A stretch of 64,000 nt of DNA from Campylobacter corcagiensis (GCF_013201645.1 NZ_CP053842.1:1591617-1655616); one strand, 5' to 3'. Positions 1 to 9,142 are shown, numbered from the stretch's first letter. A program made the numbers and translations. The notes: generated by a model not told the origin, from the sequence alone.

Positions 1-567
1 AGCCTCAGCAAAACCATAATCTATCTTAGCTCTAAATGTATGAAGCGGAACTCTTCCTTCCAAATACCACTCAGTTCTTGCCATCTCAGCTCCACCAAGT
101 CTTCCTGAAACTGAAATTTTAATACCTTTTGCTCCTGCTTTTTGAGCATTTTGGATAACTTTTTTCATAGCTCTTCTAAAAGCAACACGGCGTTCTAATT
201 GCATAGCAACATTTTCTGCTGCAAGTTGAGCTGAAGCGCCTGATTTTCTCTCTTCGCCGATGTTAATATTAACATCTTTGCCTATTAGTTTTACAACTTC
301 ATTTTTAAGGTTTTCTATCTCAGCACCTTTTTTACCTATAATAACACCTGGTCTAGCTGCAACTATAGTAACACGAATTCTTTTAGCTGTTCTTTCTATA
401 ATGATTTGACTAATTCCAGCGTAGTAAAGTTTAGCTTTTAGGAATTTTCTAATCTTATAGTCTTCAACAATATTCTCTGGCAAGTTCTCCTTAGAAGGAA
501 ACCATCTAGACTCCCAGTTTCTATTTATACCTAGTCTTAGGCCTATTGGATTAACTTTTTGTCCCAT
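1..567 (-). CDS. rpsC: 30S ribosomal protein S3 (partial, C-terminus beyond window)
   Basis: Small-subunit protein S3, which lines the mRNA entry site of the ribosome. The minus-strand frame is open from an ATG at 567 to the window edge, giving 189 residues that begin [20 protein letters not shown], the typical S3 start. The KH-domain motif [14 protein letters not shown] is visible around residues 75-88, and the C-terminal domain is present up to the edge; roughly the last 40 residues are cut off. Its ATG overlaps the stop of rplV by one base (TAATG), so the two are translationally coupled. It lies in the standard S10-operon position after rplV. Identity is certain; only the 3' end is unknown. 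Confidence 0.97.
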   Translation of the reverse strand, partial: MGQKVNPIGLRLGINRNWESRWFPSKENLPENIVEDYKIRKFLKAKLYYAGISQIIIERTAKRIRVTIVAARPGVIIGKKGAEIENLKNEVVKLIGKDVNINIGEERKSGASAQLAAENVAMQLERRVAFRRAMKKVIQNAQKAGAKGIKISVSGRLGGAEMARTEWYLEGRVPLHTFRAKIDYGFAEA

Positions 568-899
568 TACGCATCCTTCTTGCTTGGTCTAGCTACTTCA
601 ACTGTTATGTGTGAAGTTGGCTTTCTTATCCTGCTAGCAGTTCCTCTAGCTCTTGGTCTAAATCTTTTAAGAACTGGACCTGCATCCACTCTACAACTTA
701 CCACTTCAACCTCTTCAGGCTCAAAGCCGCCATTTGCAACTGCTGAACTAATAGCCGAAGCTATATGTTTAGCTGCTCTATTTGGAGTAAACTGAAGCGT
801 AGCTAGAGCAAACTCAGCATTCATTCCTTGAATTTCTCTTGCAATAAGTCTTGCTTTTGTAGGTGAAAGTCTTATAAATTTAATAGTTGATTTACTCAT
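567..899 (-). CDS. rplV: 50S ribosomal protein L22
   Basis: Large-subunit protein L22, whose long hairpin lines the peptide exit tunnel. The 110-residue product matches the family length. It begins [20 protein letters not shown], and the tunnel-hairpin segment rich in Arg, Lys and Gly ([19 protein letters not shown]) lies near residues 78-96. It sits between rpsS and rpsC in canonical S10-operon order, with 7 bases separating it from rpsS and a one-base stop/start overlap with rpsC. The hairpin residues are the site of macrolide-resistance changes in other species; nothing unusual is seen here. Confidence 0.97.
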   Translation of the reverse strand: MSKSTIKFIRLSPTKARLIAREIQGMNAEFALATLQFTPNRAAKHIASAISSAVANGGFEPEEVEVVSCRVDAGPVLKRFRPRARGTASRIRKPTSHITVEVARPSKKDA

Positions 900-906
900 A
901 TTTTAC

Positions 907-1188
907 CTACTTACCGATTTTCTTTTGAACTGAGCCACGGTGGCCTTTAAAAGTTCTAGTTGGAGCGAACTCACCTAGCTTATAACCTATATGATGCTCT
1001 GTAACATACACAGGAATAAAGCTCTTACCATTATGGACATTAAATGTTAGTCCTATCATATCAGGAACTATTGTGCTTCTTCTTGACCAAGTTTTGATAG
1101 GTTTGCCATCGTTTGCTTTTTTAGCAGCGATAACTTTTTTCATTACATGATCATCTACAAAAGGTCCTTTTTTAAGCGATCTAGCCAT
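907..1188 (-). CDS. rpsS: 30S ribosomal protein S19
   Basis: Small-subunit head protein S19, which contacts S13 and the A-site tRNA. The 93-residue product begins [19 protein letters not shown] and carries the conserved [21 protein letters not shown] and GEFAPTRTF segments with the basic C-terminus [12 protein letters not shown]. Length is standard. It follows rplB after 2 bases, so it is certainly cotranscribed and probably translationally coupled. Nothing is unusual. Confidence 0.97.
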   Translation of the reverse strand: MARSLKKGPFVDDHVMKKVIAAKKANDGKPIKTWSRRSTIVPDMIGLTFNVHNGKSFIPVYVTEHHIGYKLGEFAPTRTFKGHRGSVQKKIGK

Positions 1189-1190
1189 GA

Positions 1191-2021
1191 TTATTTACCT
1201 TTCCTTCTTGAGATTATAAGCTTATCACTAGCTTTTTTGCGTCTAGTTTTAGCACCCTTAGTTGGTTTACCCCATGGTGTAACTGGATGACGACCTGAGT
1301 TTTTCTTGCCTTCACCACCACCGTGTGGGTGATCTACTGGGTTCATAGCAGAACCTCTAGTTTGTGGTCTTATACCTAAGTGACGATTTCTACCAGCTTT
1401 ACCTATAACTGTATTAGCAAAGTCTTCATTTCCTACTTCGCCTATTGTAGCCATACACTCACCTAATACTTTTCTCATCTCACCGCTTGGTAGTCTTAAA
1501 ATAACATACTTATCTTCTCTACCCATTAACTGCGCATATCCACCAGCACTTCTTGCCATTTGAGCACCTTTTCCTGGTTTAAGCTCAATGTTGTGTAAAA
1601 TTGTACCAACTGGGATATTTATTAACTTCATAGCATTGCCTGGTTTTATATCAAGACCACCCTCAGCTGAAGCAATAACATCGCCTACATTTAAACCGTT
1701 TGGTTTAATAATATATCTTTTCTCACCATCTTTGTAAGCAATAAGAGCTATACGGCAATTTCTATTTGGATCGTATTCAATAGCCTCTACTCTACCCTCA
1801 ATGCCAAATTTGCGGCGTTTAAAGTCGATGATTCTATATAGTTTTTTAGCACCTGCTTCTTTATGGCGACTTGTAATTCTACCATTGTTATTTCTTCCTG
1901 CAGTTGCTGGAATTTTAACTAAAAGGCTTCTTACGCTTGCTTTTGCTGTGATATCTTCACTGCTTAGACCACTCATAAAGCGTCTACTAGGTGTATATGG
2001 TTTATAATGTTTTACTGCCAT
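1191..2021 (-). CDS. rplB: 50S ribosomal protein L2
   Basis: L2 is required for subunit association and supports the peptidyl-transferase centre. The 276-residue product matches the family size. It starts [20 protein letters not shown] and has the universally conserved C-terminal block around residues 222-240 ([18 protein letters not shown]), including the His in HPHGGG that is important for 23S rRNA function. One base separates it from rplW upstream and two from rpsS downstream. Identity is certain. Confidence 0.98.
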   Translation of the reverse strand: MAVKHYKPYTPSRRFMSGLSSEDITAKASVRSLLVKIPATAGRNNNGRITSRHKEAGAKKLYRIIDFKRRKFGIEGRVEAIEYDPNRNCRIALIAYKDGEKRYIIKPNGLNVGDVIASAEGGLDIKPGNAMKLINIPVGTILHNIELKPGKGAQMARSAGGYAQLMGREDKYVILRLPSGEMRKVLGECMATIGEVGNEDFANTVIGKAGRNRHLGIRPQTRGSAMNPVDHPHGGGEGKKNSGRHPVTPWGKPTKGAKTRRKKASDKLIISRRKGK

Positions 2022-2022
2022 C

Positions 2023-2304
2023 TTACGCTCCTATATTTTCTAAACTAACGCCATCAGGTAGCTTGATGTAGAATTTCTTGAAATCATTTCTAGCACCTAC
2101 TCTACCTCTAAATCTTTTAACTTTTCCATCCATTCTTAAAGAGTTTATCTTAAGTGGTGTTATACCAAAATACTCTCTTAAGATCGCCTTTAGGCTATTT
2201 TTAGTCATACTTGGAGCTGTTTGGATAACAGCTACATTTCCTTCGCCTAAACCTAAAGTTTTCTCTGTATAAAGGATTGCTTTTATATCTGTTATATCTG
2301 CCAT
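2023..2304 (-). CDS. rplW: 50S ribosomal protein L23
   Basis: L23 sits at the exit of the peptide tunnel and docks trigger factor and SRP. The 93-residue product begins [19 protein letters not shown] and ends [18 protein letters not shown]. The central basic loop ([17 protein letters not shown]) corresponds to the rRNA-binding loop of the family. It lies between rplD and rplB with one base of spacing on each side. The protein is slightly divergent from the enterobacterial form but the position and length leave little doubt. Confidence 0.96.
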   Translation of the reverse strand: MADITDIKAILYTEKTLGLGEGNVAVIQTAPSMTKNSLKAILREYFGITPLKINSLRMDGKVKRFRGRVGARNDFKKFYIKLPDGVSLENIGA

Positions 2305-2305
2305 A

Positions 2306-2920
2306 TTAGTCCTCTTTCACGATACTATCAAGTGCTGATTTCTCAACTACTATAGAGCTATAAACTGCTACCATATAAGCATTTATCTCACTTGCTTCGA
2401 TAACATATGTATTTCTTAAATTTCTATAAGCAAGTAAAGTGTTTGAATCTAGCTCATTTACTACAATTAGTGCATCCCTTACACCCAAAGCACTTATAAC
2501 TTTTGCTGCATCTTTTGTTTTAGCACTCTGTACAGATAAGCTATCAACTACAAAAAATTTACCTTCATTTGCTTTATCAGCTAAAGCTCTTTGAAGTGCA
2601 AGCTTTTTTTGTTTTTTGTTTATCTTTTGAGTATAGTTACGGTTATTTGATGGTCCAAACGCCACGCCACCGCCAACCCAAACATTGGTTCTAGTTGATC
2701 CAGCTCTTGCGCCACCACGACCTTTTTGTCTCCATGGCTTCTTACCACCACCGCTAACTTCAGCCCTAGTTTTAGCGTGAGCTGTGTTTGAACGAATACC
2801 TGCTAGGTAAGATTTAACATAAAGGTATAGGTTGTGTGAGTTTACTTCGTCAAATTTAGCAGGAAGTTCAATCTCACTTGTTTTTTCAAATTTATCATTT
2901 ATTACTACTGCTTTACTCAT
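2306..2920 (-). CDS. rplD: 50S ribosomal protein L4
   Basis: L4 extends a loop into the peptide exit tunnel opposite L22. The 204-residue product contains the hallmark loop around residues 55-90 ([20 protein letters not shown]), which is invariant in bacterial L4. Its ATG overlaps the end of rplC by 4 bases, so translation is coupled. In E. coli L4 also represses its own S10 operon; whether that happens here cannot be told, although a small hairpin exists in the leader (see 3841-3855). Confidence 0.97.
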   Translation of the reverse strand: MSKAVVINDKFEKTSEIELPAKFDEVNSHNLYLYVKSYLAGIRSNTAHAKTRAEVSGGGKKPWRQKGRGGARAGSTRTNVWVGGGVAFGPSNNRNYTQKINKKQKKLALQRALADKANEGKFFVVDSLSVQSAKTKDAAKVISALGVRDALIVVNELDSNTLLAYRNLRNTYVIEASEINAYMVAVYSSIVVEKSALDSIVKED

Positions 2921-3495
2921 TTTACTATCCTTACTCTACCAAGTGCTCCGTTAAATCCTGGAACTGAGCCTTTAACTACTATAATACCATTGTCTGTATC
3001 AAAGCTAATAACTTCGTTTTTAACAGTAACCTTGTTATTTCCTGTTTGTCCAGCCATTTTCATACCAGGTTGAACTCTTCCTGGCCATTCACAGTTACCA
3101 ATTGAACCATGGCGTCTATGAAATCTTGAACCGTGACTCTTTGGTCCACCAGCAAATCCGTGTCTTTTCATAACACCTTGATAGCCTTTACCTTTTGTAT
3201 TAAAGCTAACTTTTAGAACTTTTGCTTGACTTAATGGCGCTTTATCTTGATCACCTGCTTCTGTGTTGCTAACCATTAAAGTTGCAAATTTATTATACTC
3301 TTTGCTAAGACCATATTTCTTTTGTTGTCCTAAAACTGTCTTAGGGCAAGCTTTTCCGTTTGCATAAGCAACGATTGCTCTACCATTTTGATCTAATTCA
3401 CAAACCTTAGCATCTACTACTTTTAGCAGACTTACTGGGCTACTATCTCTGTCTATTGTCCTGCTCATGCCTACTTTTTCTACTAAATATTCCAT
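2917..3495 (-). CDS. rplC: 50S ribosomal protein L3
   Basis: L3 is an early-assembly protein whose loop reaches the peptidyl-transferase centre. The 192-residue product begins [14 protein letters not shown] and carries the conserved basic core [20 protein letters not shown] and [13 protein letters not shown] near residues 105-130, including the Gln of the GNC-W-GRVQPG region. It is slightly shorter than the 209-residue E. coli protein, as is normal for this group. It follows rpsJ by 11 bases with a ribosome binding site in the gap. Confidence 0.97.
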   Translation of the reverse strand: MEYLVEKVGMSRTIDRDSSPVSLLKVVDAKVCELDQNGRAIVAYANGKACPKTVLGQQKKYGLSKEYNKFATLMVSNTEAGDQDKAPLSQAKVLKVSFNTKGKGYQGVMKRHGFAGGPKSHGSRFHRRHGSIGNCEWPGRVQPGMKMAGQTGNNKVTVKNEVISFDTDNGIIVVKGSVPGFNGALGRVRIVK

Positions 3496-3506
3496 TTATT
3501 CACTCC

Positions 3507-3818
3507 TTACTTGCCCAAAGCTCTAACTTCAACATTAACCTCAGGTGCTAAGTCTAGTTTAGTTAATGAGTCAACCGTCTCTGGAGTCGCTGCTACAATA
3601 TCTAGCATACGAGTGTGGATTCTCATCTCAAACTGCTCTCTTGAGTCTTTGTTAACATGAGGTGATTTTAAAACTGTATATTTTTTGATTTTTGTAGGAA
3701 GTGGCACCGGGCCTCTAACATCTGCTCCTGTACGCTTAACAGCTTCTACAATTGCTGCAACTGTTCTGTCTAGAACTCTGTGGTCGTAAGCTTTTAACTT
3801 TAACCTGATTCTTTCCAT
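3507..3818 (-). CDS. rpsJ: 30S ribosomal protein S10
   Basis: S10 is a small-subunit head protein and, as NusE, a partner of NusB in antitermination. The 103-residue product starts [20 protein letters not shown] and contains the [20 protein letters not shown] segment typical of the family. The frame could be extended nine codons upstream, but the ATG at 3818 is preceded by a good AGAAGGA ribosome binding site and gives exactly the family N-terminus, so it is the start chosen here. It is the first gene of the operon, directly behind the promoter at 3876-3904. Confidence 0.97.
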   Translation of the reverse strand: MERIRLKLKAYDHRVLDRTVAAIVEAVKRTGADVRGPVPLPTKIKKYTVLKSPHVNKDSREQFEMRIHTRMLDIVAATPETVDSLTKLDLAPEVNVEVRALGK

Positions 3819-3840
3819 TGTATTTCCTTCTAAAGAACTT

Positions 3841-3855
3841 GTCACGTGGCGTGAC
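3841..3855 (-). promoter_or_regulatory. Perfect 6-bp hairpin in the S10 operon leader
   Basis: GTCACG and CGTGAC flank a 3-base loop. On the minus strand this lies in the roughly 50-base leader between the predicted transcription start (about 3869) and the rpsJ ribosome binding site. It could be a leader hairpin or a protein-binding operator; there is no U-run, so it is not a terminator. Function is inferred only from position. Confidence 0.5.
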
Positions 3856-3875
3856 CTTTTTAAATAAAGATGATG

Positions 3876-3904
3876 ATTATAGTGGGAATTTTTTCTAGTG
3901 TCAA
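3876..3904 (-). promoter_or_regulatory. Consensus sigma-70 promoter of the S10 operon
   Basis: Reading the minus strand, a perfect TTGACA (-35, 3904-3899) is followed after 17 bases by a perfect TATAAT (-10, 3881-3876). The expected start point near 3869 leaves a leader of about 50 bases before rpsJ. Campylobacter promoters normally lack a recognisable -35, so full consensus here is notable and fits a gene set that must be expressed very strongly. Confidence 0.85.
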
Positions 3905-4043
3905 GAATTTAAGCAAAATTTATTAAATTTATTAAAATTCTTTCCTTTAAATAAGGAAACTATCTAAGAGTGGCTATACCGTTTTGTAAAGCAAATTTTA
4001 AGGCTTTTATATAAGTTTACCTTTTTTATGTAGAATTGCTGGT

Positions 4044-5114
4044 ATGAATATAGAGTATTTTTATGATGCTGATTATAGCGTTAAATTTCACCCACGAAAA
4101 AAAGAGATCTTATCGCCAAAAACTCTAATAAAAGGCGGCTTTAATAGTGGCAAAACTTATCTTTTACTAAACAGCTTAGATGAGTACAAAAAAGATGAAA
4201 TTTTATATCTTGATTTGGCTGATTTAAGGGTTAAATTCAGTGAAAATGAGCTTATAAATTTTATAAATTCAACAAAAAATATAAAAGCTTTGGGTATTGA
4301 TAATCTTACTTATGAAATTCCTGCTCTTAACTCCTTAAATTTAGAAAAAATAGTTTTATCAACAACTCTAAATTCCTTAAATTTAGATGGTTTTAAGAAT
4401 TTAAATTTATATATGCTTGACTTTGAAGAGTTTATATCTTTTGAGAAAAGAAGTGATGATTTGGGCATTTTGATGAGTAGATTTTTAAGCATTGGAAATG
4501 GAGCTAAAAACAGCTTTTTAAACTCAAATGATAGAGTGAAATTTATCCAAAACTCGCTTTTATCTATGCTTAATAAAAGTGAGATTTTAGCCCTTATGGA
4601 GTGTGCTAAATTTAATCAAAATAGCTTTAGCATTAACCAAATTTATACAAATTTAAAGTCAAATTTTAAAATTTCAAAAGACACGCTTTATCAAGCAATT
4701 ACTAGGTTTGAAAATGAAAATTTACTATTTTTTCTTCACAAATTTGGCACTCTTAATAAAAGAGTTTATTTTTATGATTTTAGTTTAAGTGATGCTTTAG
4801 CACTTAAAAAAGACTTTAATAAAAAGCTTATAAACGCCCTACTTTGTGAACTTTTATATCTAAAAGATGAGAAATTTTATACAGATAAATTAGATATTGT
4901 AATACCAAATATAAATTTAGCATTTTTAGTTATACCATTTACGCCACCAGATCTTATAAATTTGAGATTTAAAACACTTACAAAAGAGCTAAAAGAGCTA
5001 GAAATTTCAAAGCTTTTTGTTATTACGATGGGAAATTCTGCTAAATTTGAGAGCGAATTTTGTGAGTGTGAAGTTATGCCTTTTTGGGAATTTGCTTTGG
5101 GATTTGATCTATGA
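4044..5114 (+). CDS. Archaeal-type ATPase-like protein, function unknown
   Basis: A 356-residue protein with an N-terminal P-loop (GGFNSGKT, about residues 32-39) followed by a strand ending LYLDLADLR. The rest resembles the STAND-like family of ATP-binding proteins with a DUF234-type C-terminal region: a helical winged-helix-like segment (about 180-235), then a predicted nuclease-fold-like C-terminus ending in alternating strands (KLFVITMG). No substrate is known. Its stop overlaps the start of rnhB by 4 bases, so the two are cotranscribed. It has no visible ribosome binding site; a TAGAAT -10-like box ends 7 bases before the ATG, which suggests a leaderless message. Family placement is moderate, function unknown. 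Confidence 0.6.
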   Translation: MNIEYFYDADYSVKFHPRKKEILSPKTLIKGGFNSGKTYLLLNSLDEYKKDEILYLDLADLRVKFSENELINFINSTKNIKALGIDNLTYEIPALNSLNLEKIVLSTTLNSLNLDGFKNLNLYMLDFEEFISFEKRSDDLGILMSRFLSIGNGAKNSFLNSNDRVKFIQNSLLSMLNKSEILALMECAKFNQNSFSINQIYTNLKSNFKISKDTLYQAITRFENENLLFFLHKFGTLNKRVYFYDFSLSDALALKKDFNKKLINALLCELLYLKDEKFYTDKLDIVIPNINLAFLVIPFTPPDLINLRFKTLTKELKELEISKLFVITMGNSAKFESEFCECEVMPFWEFALGFDL

Positions 5115-5659
5115 TTTGTGGAATTGATGAAGCTGGCAGAGGCTGTTTAGCTGGAGATTTATGTATAGCAGGCGTTGTTTTTAAAAGTGAAATTTTAGGG
5201 TTAAAAGATAGTAAAAAACTAACTCCTAAAAAAAGAGAGGCTTTATTTGGCGAAATTTGCGAAAAATCAACATATAAAATTGTAACTTTTTCTAGCCTTG
5301 ATGTTGATCATCTTGGGCTTTCGAAATGCCTAAATTTAGGCCTAAAAGCTATAACTGAATTTTTTGGCAAAGAGTATAAATTTATCTTTGATGGCAACTC
5401 AAAATTTGGAGTAAAAGAGCTTAACACTATGATAAAAGCTGATGCGAAAATACCAGAAGTTAGTGCTGCTAGTATTTTAGCAAAAGTTACAAGAGATAGA
5501 AATTTAACTATAGCTCACAAAAAGTATCCAGATTTTGGCTTTTTGACACATAAAGGATATGCCACAAAAGCTCATATTGAAGCACTAAAAAACTTTGGAT
5601 ATACAGAATTTCACCGTAAAACCTACCATATAAAGGCTTTAGAAAAAGTTCTTTTTTAG
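5111..5659 (+). CDS. rnhB: Ribonuclease HII
   Basis: RNase HII cuts the RNA strand of RNA-DNA hybrids and initiates removal of single ribonucleotides from DNA. The 182-residue product begins MICGIDEAGRGCLAGDLCIA, containing the GIDEAGRG motif with the first catalytic Asp and Glu; the third acidic residue lies in FIFDGNSKFG (about 94-103), and ASILAKVTRDR is the conserved C-terminal substrate-binding helix. Length is near the family minimum. The ATG overlaps the upstream ATPase gene (ATGA). A second, unrelated RNase H (rnhA) is encoded at 12922. Confidence 0.95.
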   Translation: MICGIDEAGRGCLAGDLCIAGVVFKSEILGLKDSKKLTPKKREALFGEICEKSTYKIVTFSSLDVDHLGLSKCLNLGLKAITEFFGKEYKFIFDGNSKFGVKELNTMIKADAKIPEVSAASILAKVTRDRNLTIAHKKYPDFGFLTHKGYATKAHIEALKNFGYTEFHRKTYHIKALEKVLF

Positions 5660-5704
5660 TTAGATTTGGCTAGAATATGCACTAAAAATTTATAAAGGAA
5701 AAAT

Positions 5705-6244
5705 ATGATTAAAAAAGCAAGACCGAGTGATTTTATAAAATGTTTTGAAATTTTAGAACTAGCTATGAGTGATTTTACAGATATAATTTTTAATGAAACA
5801 TCTAAAGAGAAAAAACTTGAGATTTTTGAAAAATTTTTTAAAACAAAAAATAACCGCTTAAGCCATGAAAACATAATGATTTATGAAAATGAAAACAGTG
5901 AAATTTGCGGTGCTATTTGTGCTTATGAAGGCAGAGATAGTGACTTTTTAGATATGGTTTTTAACCAAAGGTTAAAAGAGTTAAAAGCTAAAAATCTAAT
6001 CAAAAAAGAGTGTGATGATGATGAGTTTTATATTGATAGTGTGGCGGTTTTACCTGAGTTTAGAGGTAGGGGATATTTTAAAGCAATGGTAAATGAGACC
6101 ATAAATAAAGCTAGAGATTTAGGGTTTAAAAAGGTAAGTCTTATAACACAAACGCCTGAAATTTATACAAAATTTGGCTTTAAATTTGATAAAAATGATG
6201 AGTTTTATGGAGAAATTTACCAAAAGATGATTTTAGAGCTTTAA
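5705..6244 (+). CDS. GNAT family N-acetyltransferase
   Basis: A 179-residue acetyltransferase of the GNAT fold. The acetyl-CoA binding motif A is visible around residues 114-135: VAVLPEFRGRGYFKAMV (V-x-x-x-x-RGRG-x). The C-terminal YTKFGFKF segment is typical of the fold's last strand and helix. The substrate cannot be predicted. It is preceded by a good AAAGGA ribosome binding site and a TAGAAT -10 box about 30 bases upstream, so it probably has its own promoter although it follows rnhB by only 45 bases. Confidence 0.8.
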   Translation: MIKKARPSDFIKCFEILELAMSDFTDIIFNETSKEKKLEIFEKFFKTKNNRLSHENIMIYENENSEICGAICAYEGRDSDFLDMVFNQRLKELKAKNLIKKECDDDEFYIDSVAVLPEFRGRGYFKAMVNETINKARDLGFKKVSLITQTPEIYTKFGFKFDKNDEFYGEIYQKMILEL

Positions 6245-6637
6245 GTAAACTAAAAACATAAATTTTAGTAACGCTAAACAGACAAGATTATAAATTTAAA
6301 AAGTATAGAAAAAGCTTATAAAAAAGAGATTTTTTCTAAAAAATTAGAGGTTATTTTGATTTAATCTTTTACTATTTTAAACCAAATAAAATCAAAATTT
6401 CCTTTAGTGCATTTAACAATTCTAGCGTTACTATCCTTACGTAATATTTTCTAACACGCATCTTATAAAAATAAGCTAAAGATATAGCTAAGATTTTAAA
6501 TCTAAACAGCAAAATTTGGCTAATAAATAGCATAAATTTAAACCCAAAAGTTTAAACCACCAAAAATAGCCCCTAAAAAAGTAAATTTATAAAAATTTTA
6601 TAAATAATGGTAAAATTGGATTTTTGAAAGGAATCTT
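6245..6637 (+). other. Long intergenic stretch with inverted repeat and possible gene remnants
   Basis: No convincing gene. An 11-bp perfect inverted repeat, TAGTAACGCTA (6266-6276) and TAGCGTTACTA (6423-6433), brackets about 146 bases. Inside it, the plus frame from 6278 reads 28 codons ending KKLEVILI then stop, like the tail of a lost gene. On the minus strand an ATG opens a 53-codon frame (ending EILILFGLK) across the right half, without a clear ribosome binding site. This looks like decayed DNA or a small degenerate element rather than functional sequence. Confidence 0.35.
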
Positions 6638-7648
6638 GTGAAATACTTCTACTCGTCATTTTTTATTACAACTGTTGGGCTTGTTATTGCTTACTATCTA
6701 GGGGGCTTTACGGCGGTTTACATATGCGTGCTTTTATCCATCCTTGAGATAAGTCTTAGTTTTGATAACGCTGTTGTTAATGCTAAAGTTTTAAACACGA
6801 TGGATGAAATTTGGCAACGCCGTTTTATAGTTTATGGAATTCCGATTGCAGTTTTTGGTATGCGGTTTTTATTTCCACTTCTTGTTGTATCAATGGCAGC
6901 TGGTCTTAGTATGCTACAAACGCTAAATTTAGCCATTTCTAACCCAGAAGCTTATCACACAGCTCTTGAAAGCAGCAAAGAGCAAATTTATATCTTTGGT
7001 GGGGCATTTCTTATCATGGTCTTTTTTGACTTTTTCTTTGATAAAAACCGCCAAATCCACTGGCTTAAATTTCTAGAAGATAACTTCTTAACAAAATATC
7101 TTAAAAAAGTGCCAAATATCGGCATAATAATCGCAGTTTTTGTAGGAATTTACATAGTTACGCTAACTGATAATTCAGTTTATGCAGTTGCTTTTTTCTT
7201 AGCTATTGCTATTCATATTCTTATATTATCAGTTAATGAGATGTTTAGCATAGATGGCGTAAGAAACGGCTTAATGGGCTTTTTATACCTTGAAGTTTTA
7301 GATGCTAGCTTTAGTTTTGATGGAGTTATAGGAGCTTTTGCATTAAGTAGTAATATTTTTATCATAATGATAGGGCTTGGAATTGGAGCGATGTTTGTAA
7401 GAAGCATTACGATTTATCTAGTTAAAAAGCAAACTTTAGCTGAGTTTGTTTTTTTAGAACACGGTGCACATTATGCGATATTTGCTCTAGCACTCATTAT
7501 GTTTTTAAAGGTTTTTTATGAAGTTAGTGAAGTTATAACTGGAACGATAGGATTTGGCTTTATTTTGATCTCATTTATCGCTTCAGTTTATGAAAACAAG
7601 CGTCGAAATAAAAAACTTATGGAAGTTGAAAGTAAGAATTTTGACTAA
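6638..7648 (+). CDS. TerC/DUF475-type integral membrane protein
   Basis: A 336-residue polytopic membrane protein, about nine predicted membrane segments. The two conserved acidic motifs of the TerC-like superfamily are present: LEISLSFDNAVVNAKVL (about 36-52) and LEVLDASFSFDGVIGAFA (about 218-235), with Asp residues inside membrane helices, a pattern linked to metal-ion transport or extracytoplasmic metal handling. The start is a GTG at 6638 behind GAAAGGA. The family name comes from tellurium resistance, but a manganese-related role is better supported for relatives. It stands alone between the decayed region and msrAB. Confidence 0.82.
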   Translation: MKYFYSSFFITTVGLVIAYYLGGFTAVYICVLLSILEISLSFDNAVVNAKVLNTMDEIWQRRFIVYGIPIAVFGMRFLFPLLVVSMAAGLSMLQTLNLAISNPEAYHTALESSKEQIYIFGGAFLIMVFFDFFFDKNRQIHWLKFLEDNFLTKYLKKVPNIGIIIAVFVGIYIVTLTDNSVYAVAFFLAIAIHILILSVNEMFSIDGVRNGLMGFLYLEVLDASFSFDGVIGAFALSSNIFIIMIGLGIGAMFVRSITIYLVKKQTLAEFVFLEHGAHYAIFALALIMFLKVFYEVSEVITGTIGFGFILISFIASVYENKRRNKKLMEVESKNFD

Positions 7649-7699
7649 ATTTTTATTTAAAATTTTTAGTTAAGATTTTGCCGTTAAAAGGAAAAAATA

Positions 7700-8659
7700 A
7701 TGAGAAAAATTATATTAATTTGTTCTATATTTTTACTAAATTTATTTGGGAGTAATATGAAAGATATTTACCTAGCAGGTGGTTGTTTTTGGGGCGTTGA
7801 AGGGTATTTTAAACAACTTATTGGTGTAAAAAATACAGAAGTTGGCTACGCAAATGGTAGCACTGATGATACAAGCTATAAAGAGCTTTCAAAAACAGGT
7901 CATGCTGAAACGCTTCACTTAATCTATGATGAAAGCGTTATAAGCTTAGATGAAATTTTAAGACATTATTTTAGAATAATAGATCCAACTTCACTAAACA
8001 AACAAGGAAATGATGTAGGAACTCAGTATAGAGTAGGAATTTATACAATAGATGAAGCAAGTCTAGAATTTGCTAAAAATTTTATAAAAAATGAGCAAAA
8101 AAACTACACTAAACCGATAGTTGTAGAAGTTATGGAGCTTAAAAATTTCATAAACGCTGAGGAGTATCATCAAGACTATCTTGATAAAAATCCAAACGGA
8201 TACTGCCATGTAGATCTAAGTTTAGCCAAAGTTCCATTAAAAAAGCTAAATTTAGAAGATGAACTTAGCCCCTTAGCTTACAAAGTTATGAAAGAAAACG
8301 GCACAGAACCACCATTTTCGAGCGAATTTGATAAACACTTCAAAAAAGGAATTTATGTAGATAAGATAAGTAAAAAGCCACTTTTTAGCTCATCTGATAA
8401 ATTTGATGCAGGATGTGGGTGGCCAAGCTTTTCTAAACCAATAGGCGAAATTACTACACAAACTGATTTAAGCCATGGTATGGTAAGACAAGAAGTTCGC
8501 TCACCTAGTTCCAATAGCCATTTAGGACATGTTTTTGACGATGGCCCAAAAGAATTAGGGGGCTTAAGATACTGTATAAATGGCGTGGCTTTGGAATTTA
8601 TACCATTTGAAAAAATGGACGAATTAGGCTACTCTTTTTATAAAAAATTTGTAAAATAA
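7700..8659 (+). CDS. msrAB: Peptide methionine sulfoxide reductase MsrA-MsrB fusion, exported
   Basis: Bifunctional repair enzyme reducing both S- and R-methionine sulfoxide in proteins. Residues 1-18 form a signal peptide; MsrA follows with its nucleophile Cys in [12 protein letters not shown] (about 26-37). MsrB occupies the C-terminal 130 residues: [19 protein letters not shown] and the catalytic Cys in [14 protein letters not shown]. The two zinc-binding CxxC pairs of many MsrB proteins are absent, as in the zinc-free form. An internal ATG at 7757 would give a cytoplasmic version. The signal peptide argues for a periplasmic enzyme that repairs envelope proteins. The Sel1 protein gene follows after 8 bases. 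Confidence 0.93.
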   Translation: MRKIILICSIFLLNLFGSNMKDIYLAGGCFWGVEGYFKQLIGVKNTEVGYANGSTDDTSYKELSKTGHAETLHLIYDESVISLDEILRHYFRIIDPTSLNKQGNDVGTQYRVGIYTIDEASLEFAKNFIKNEQKNYTKPIVVEVMELKNFINAEEYHQDYLDKNPNGYCHVDLSLAKVPLKKLNLEDELSPLAYKVMKENGTEPPFSSEFDKHFKKGIYVDKISKKPLFSSSDKFDAGCGWPSFSKPIGEITTQTDLSHGMVRQEVRSPSSNSHLGHVFDDGPKELGGLRYCINGVALEFIPFEKMDELGYSFYKKFVK

Positions 8660-8667
8660 GGATAAAT

Positions 8668-9081
8668 ATGAAAAAAATTTTAATTTTAAGTGGGCTTTTA
8701 AGTGGGCTTTTGTTTGCTAATGACTTATTAGTTGTTGAGAATAATTTTGAAAAATGCATCACAAAAAGCGATAAAGATGCATGTGGATTTGTAGAAAACT
8801 ACCTAAAAAGCGGCTGTGAAGCTGGAAGCTGGTCAAAGTGCTTTTTATATGCTGACATGATAGGTAGAGCAATAGGCGTAGAAAGAGACTATGTAGGAGC
8901 ATATGAGCTATTTAAGGCTGGGTGCGAAGCAAACGCAAGTGAGAGTTGCTACGAACTAAGCGTTCAATATTTAGATGGAAAAGGTGTTCCAGCTGATTTT
9001 TCAAAATCAGGTGAAGCTTTAGTAAAGGCTTGTGATTTAGGTAGCAAAAGAGCGTGCGATGTTTTACAGTTCGTACAGTAA
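8668..9081 (+). CDS. Sel1-repeat (HcpA-like) cysteine-rich exported protein
   Basis: A 137-residue protein with a signal peptide (about 1-17) and cysteine-paired Sel1/TPR repeats, recognisable from AYELFKAGCEANASESCYEL and the GKGVPADFSKSGEALVKACD unit. The spacing of two cysteines per repeat is the pattern of Helicobacter cysteine-rich proteins (Hcp), in which each repeat is closed by a disulfide. Such proteins are periplasmic or secreted, with poorly known roles. It lies 8 bases after msrAB and shares its strand, so it may be in the same transcript. A second member of the family is encoded at 38422. Confidence 0.82.
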   Translation: MKKILILSGLLSGLLFANDLLVVENNFEKCITKSDKDACGFVENYLKSGCEAGSWSKCFLYADMIGRAIGVERDYVGAYELFKAGCEANASESCYELSVQYLDGKGVPADFSKSGEALVKACDLGSKRACDVLQFVQ

Positions 9082-9099
9082 AAATTTATAAATACATTG

Positions 9100-9131
9100 C
9101 CACGCTACAGATATATTTTCTAGTGGCGTGG
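9100..9131. terminator. Possible bidirectional terminator between convergent genes
   Basis: CCACGC (9100-9105) can pair with GCGTGG (9126-9131), or GCCAC with GTGGC in an alternative fold. It lies between the convergent Sel1 gene and the FUSC-family gene. There is no strong U-run, so this is a modest call. Confidence 0.4.
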
Positions 9132-9142
9132 TTGTGATGGCT

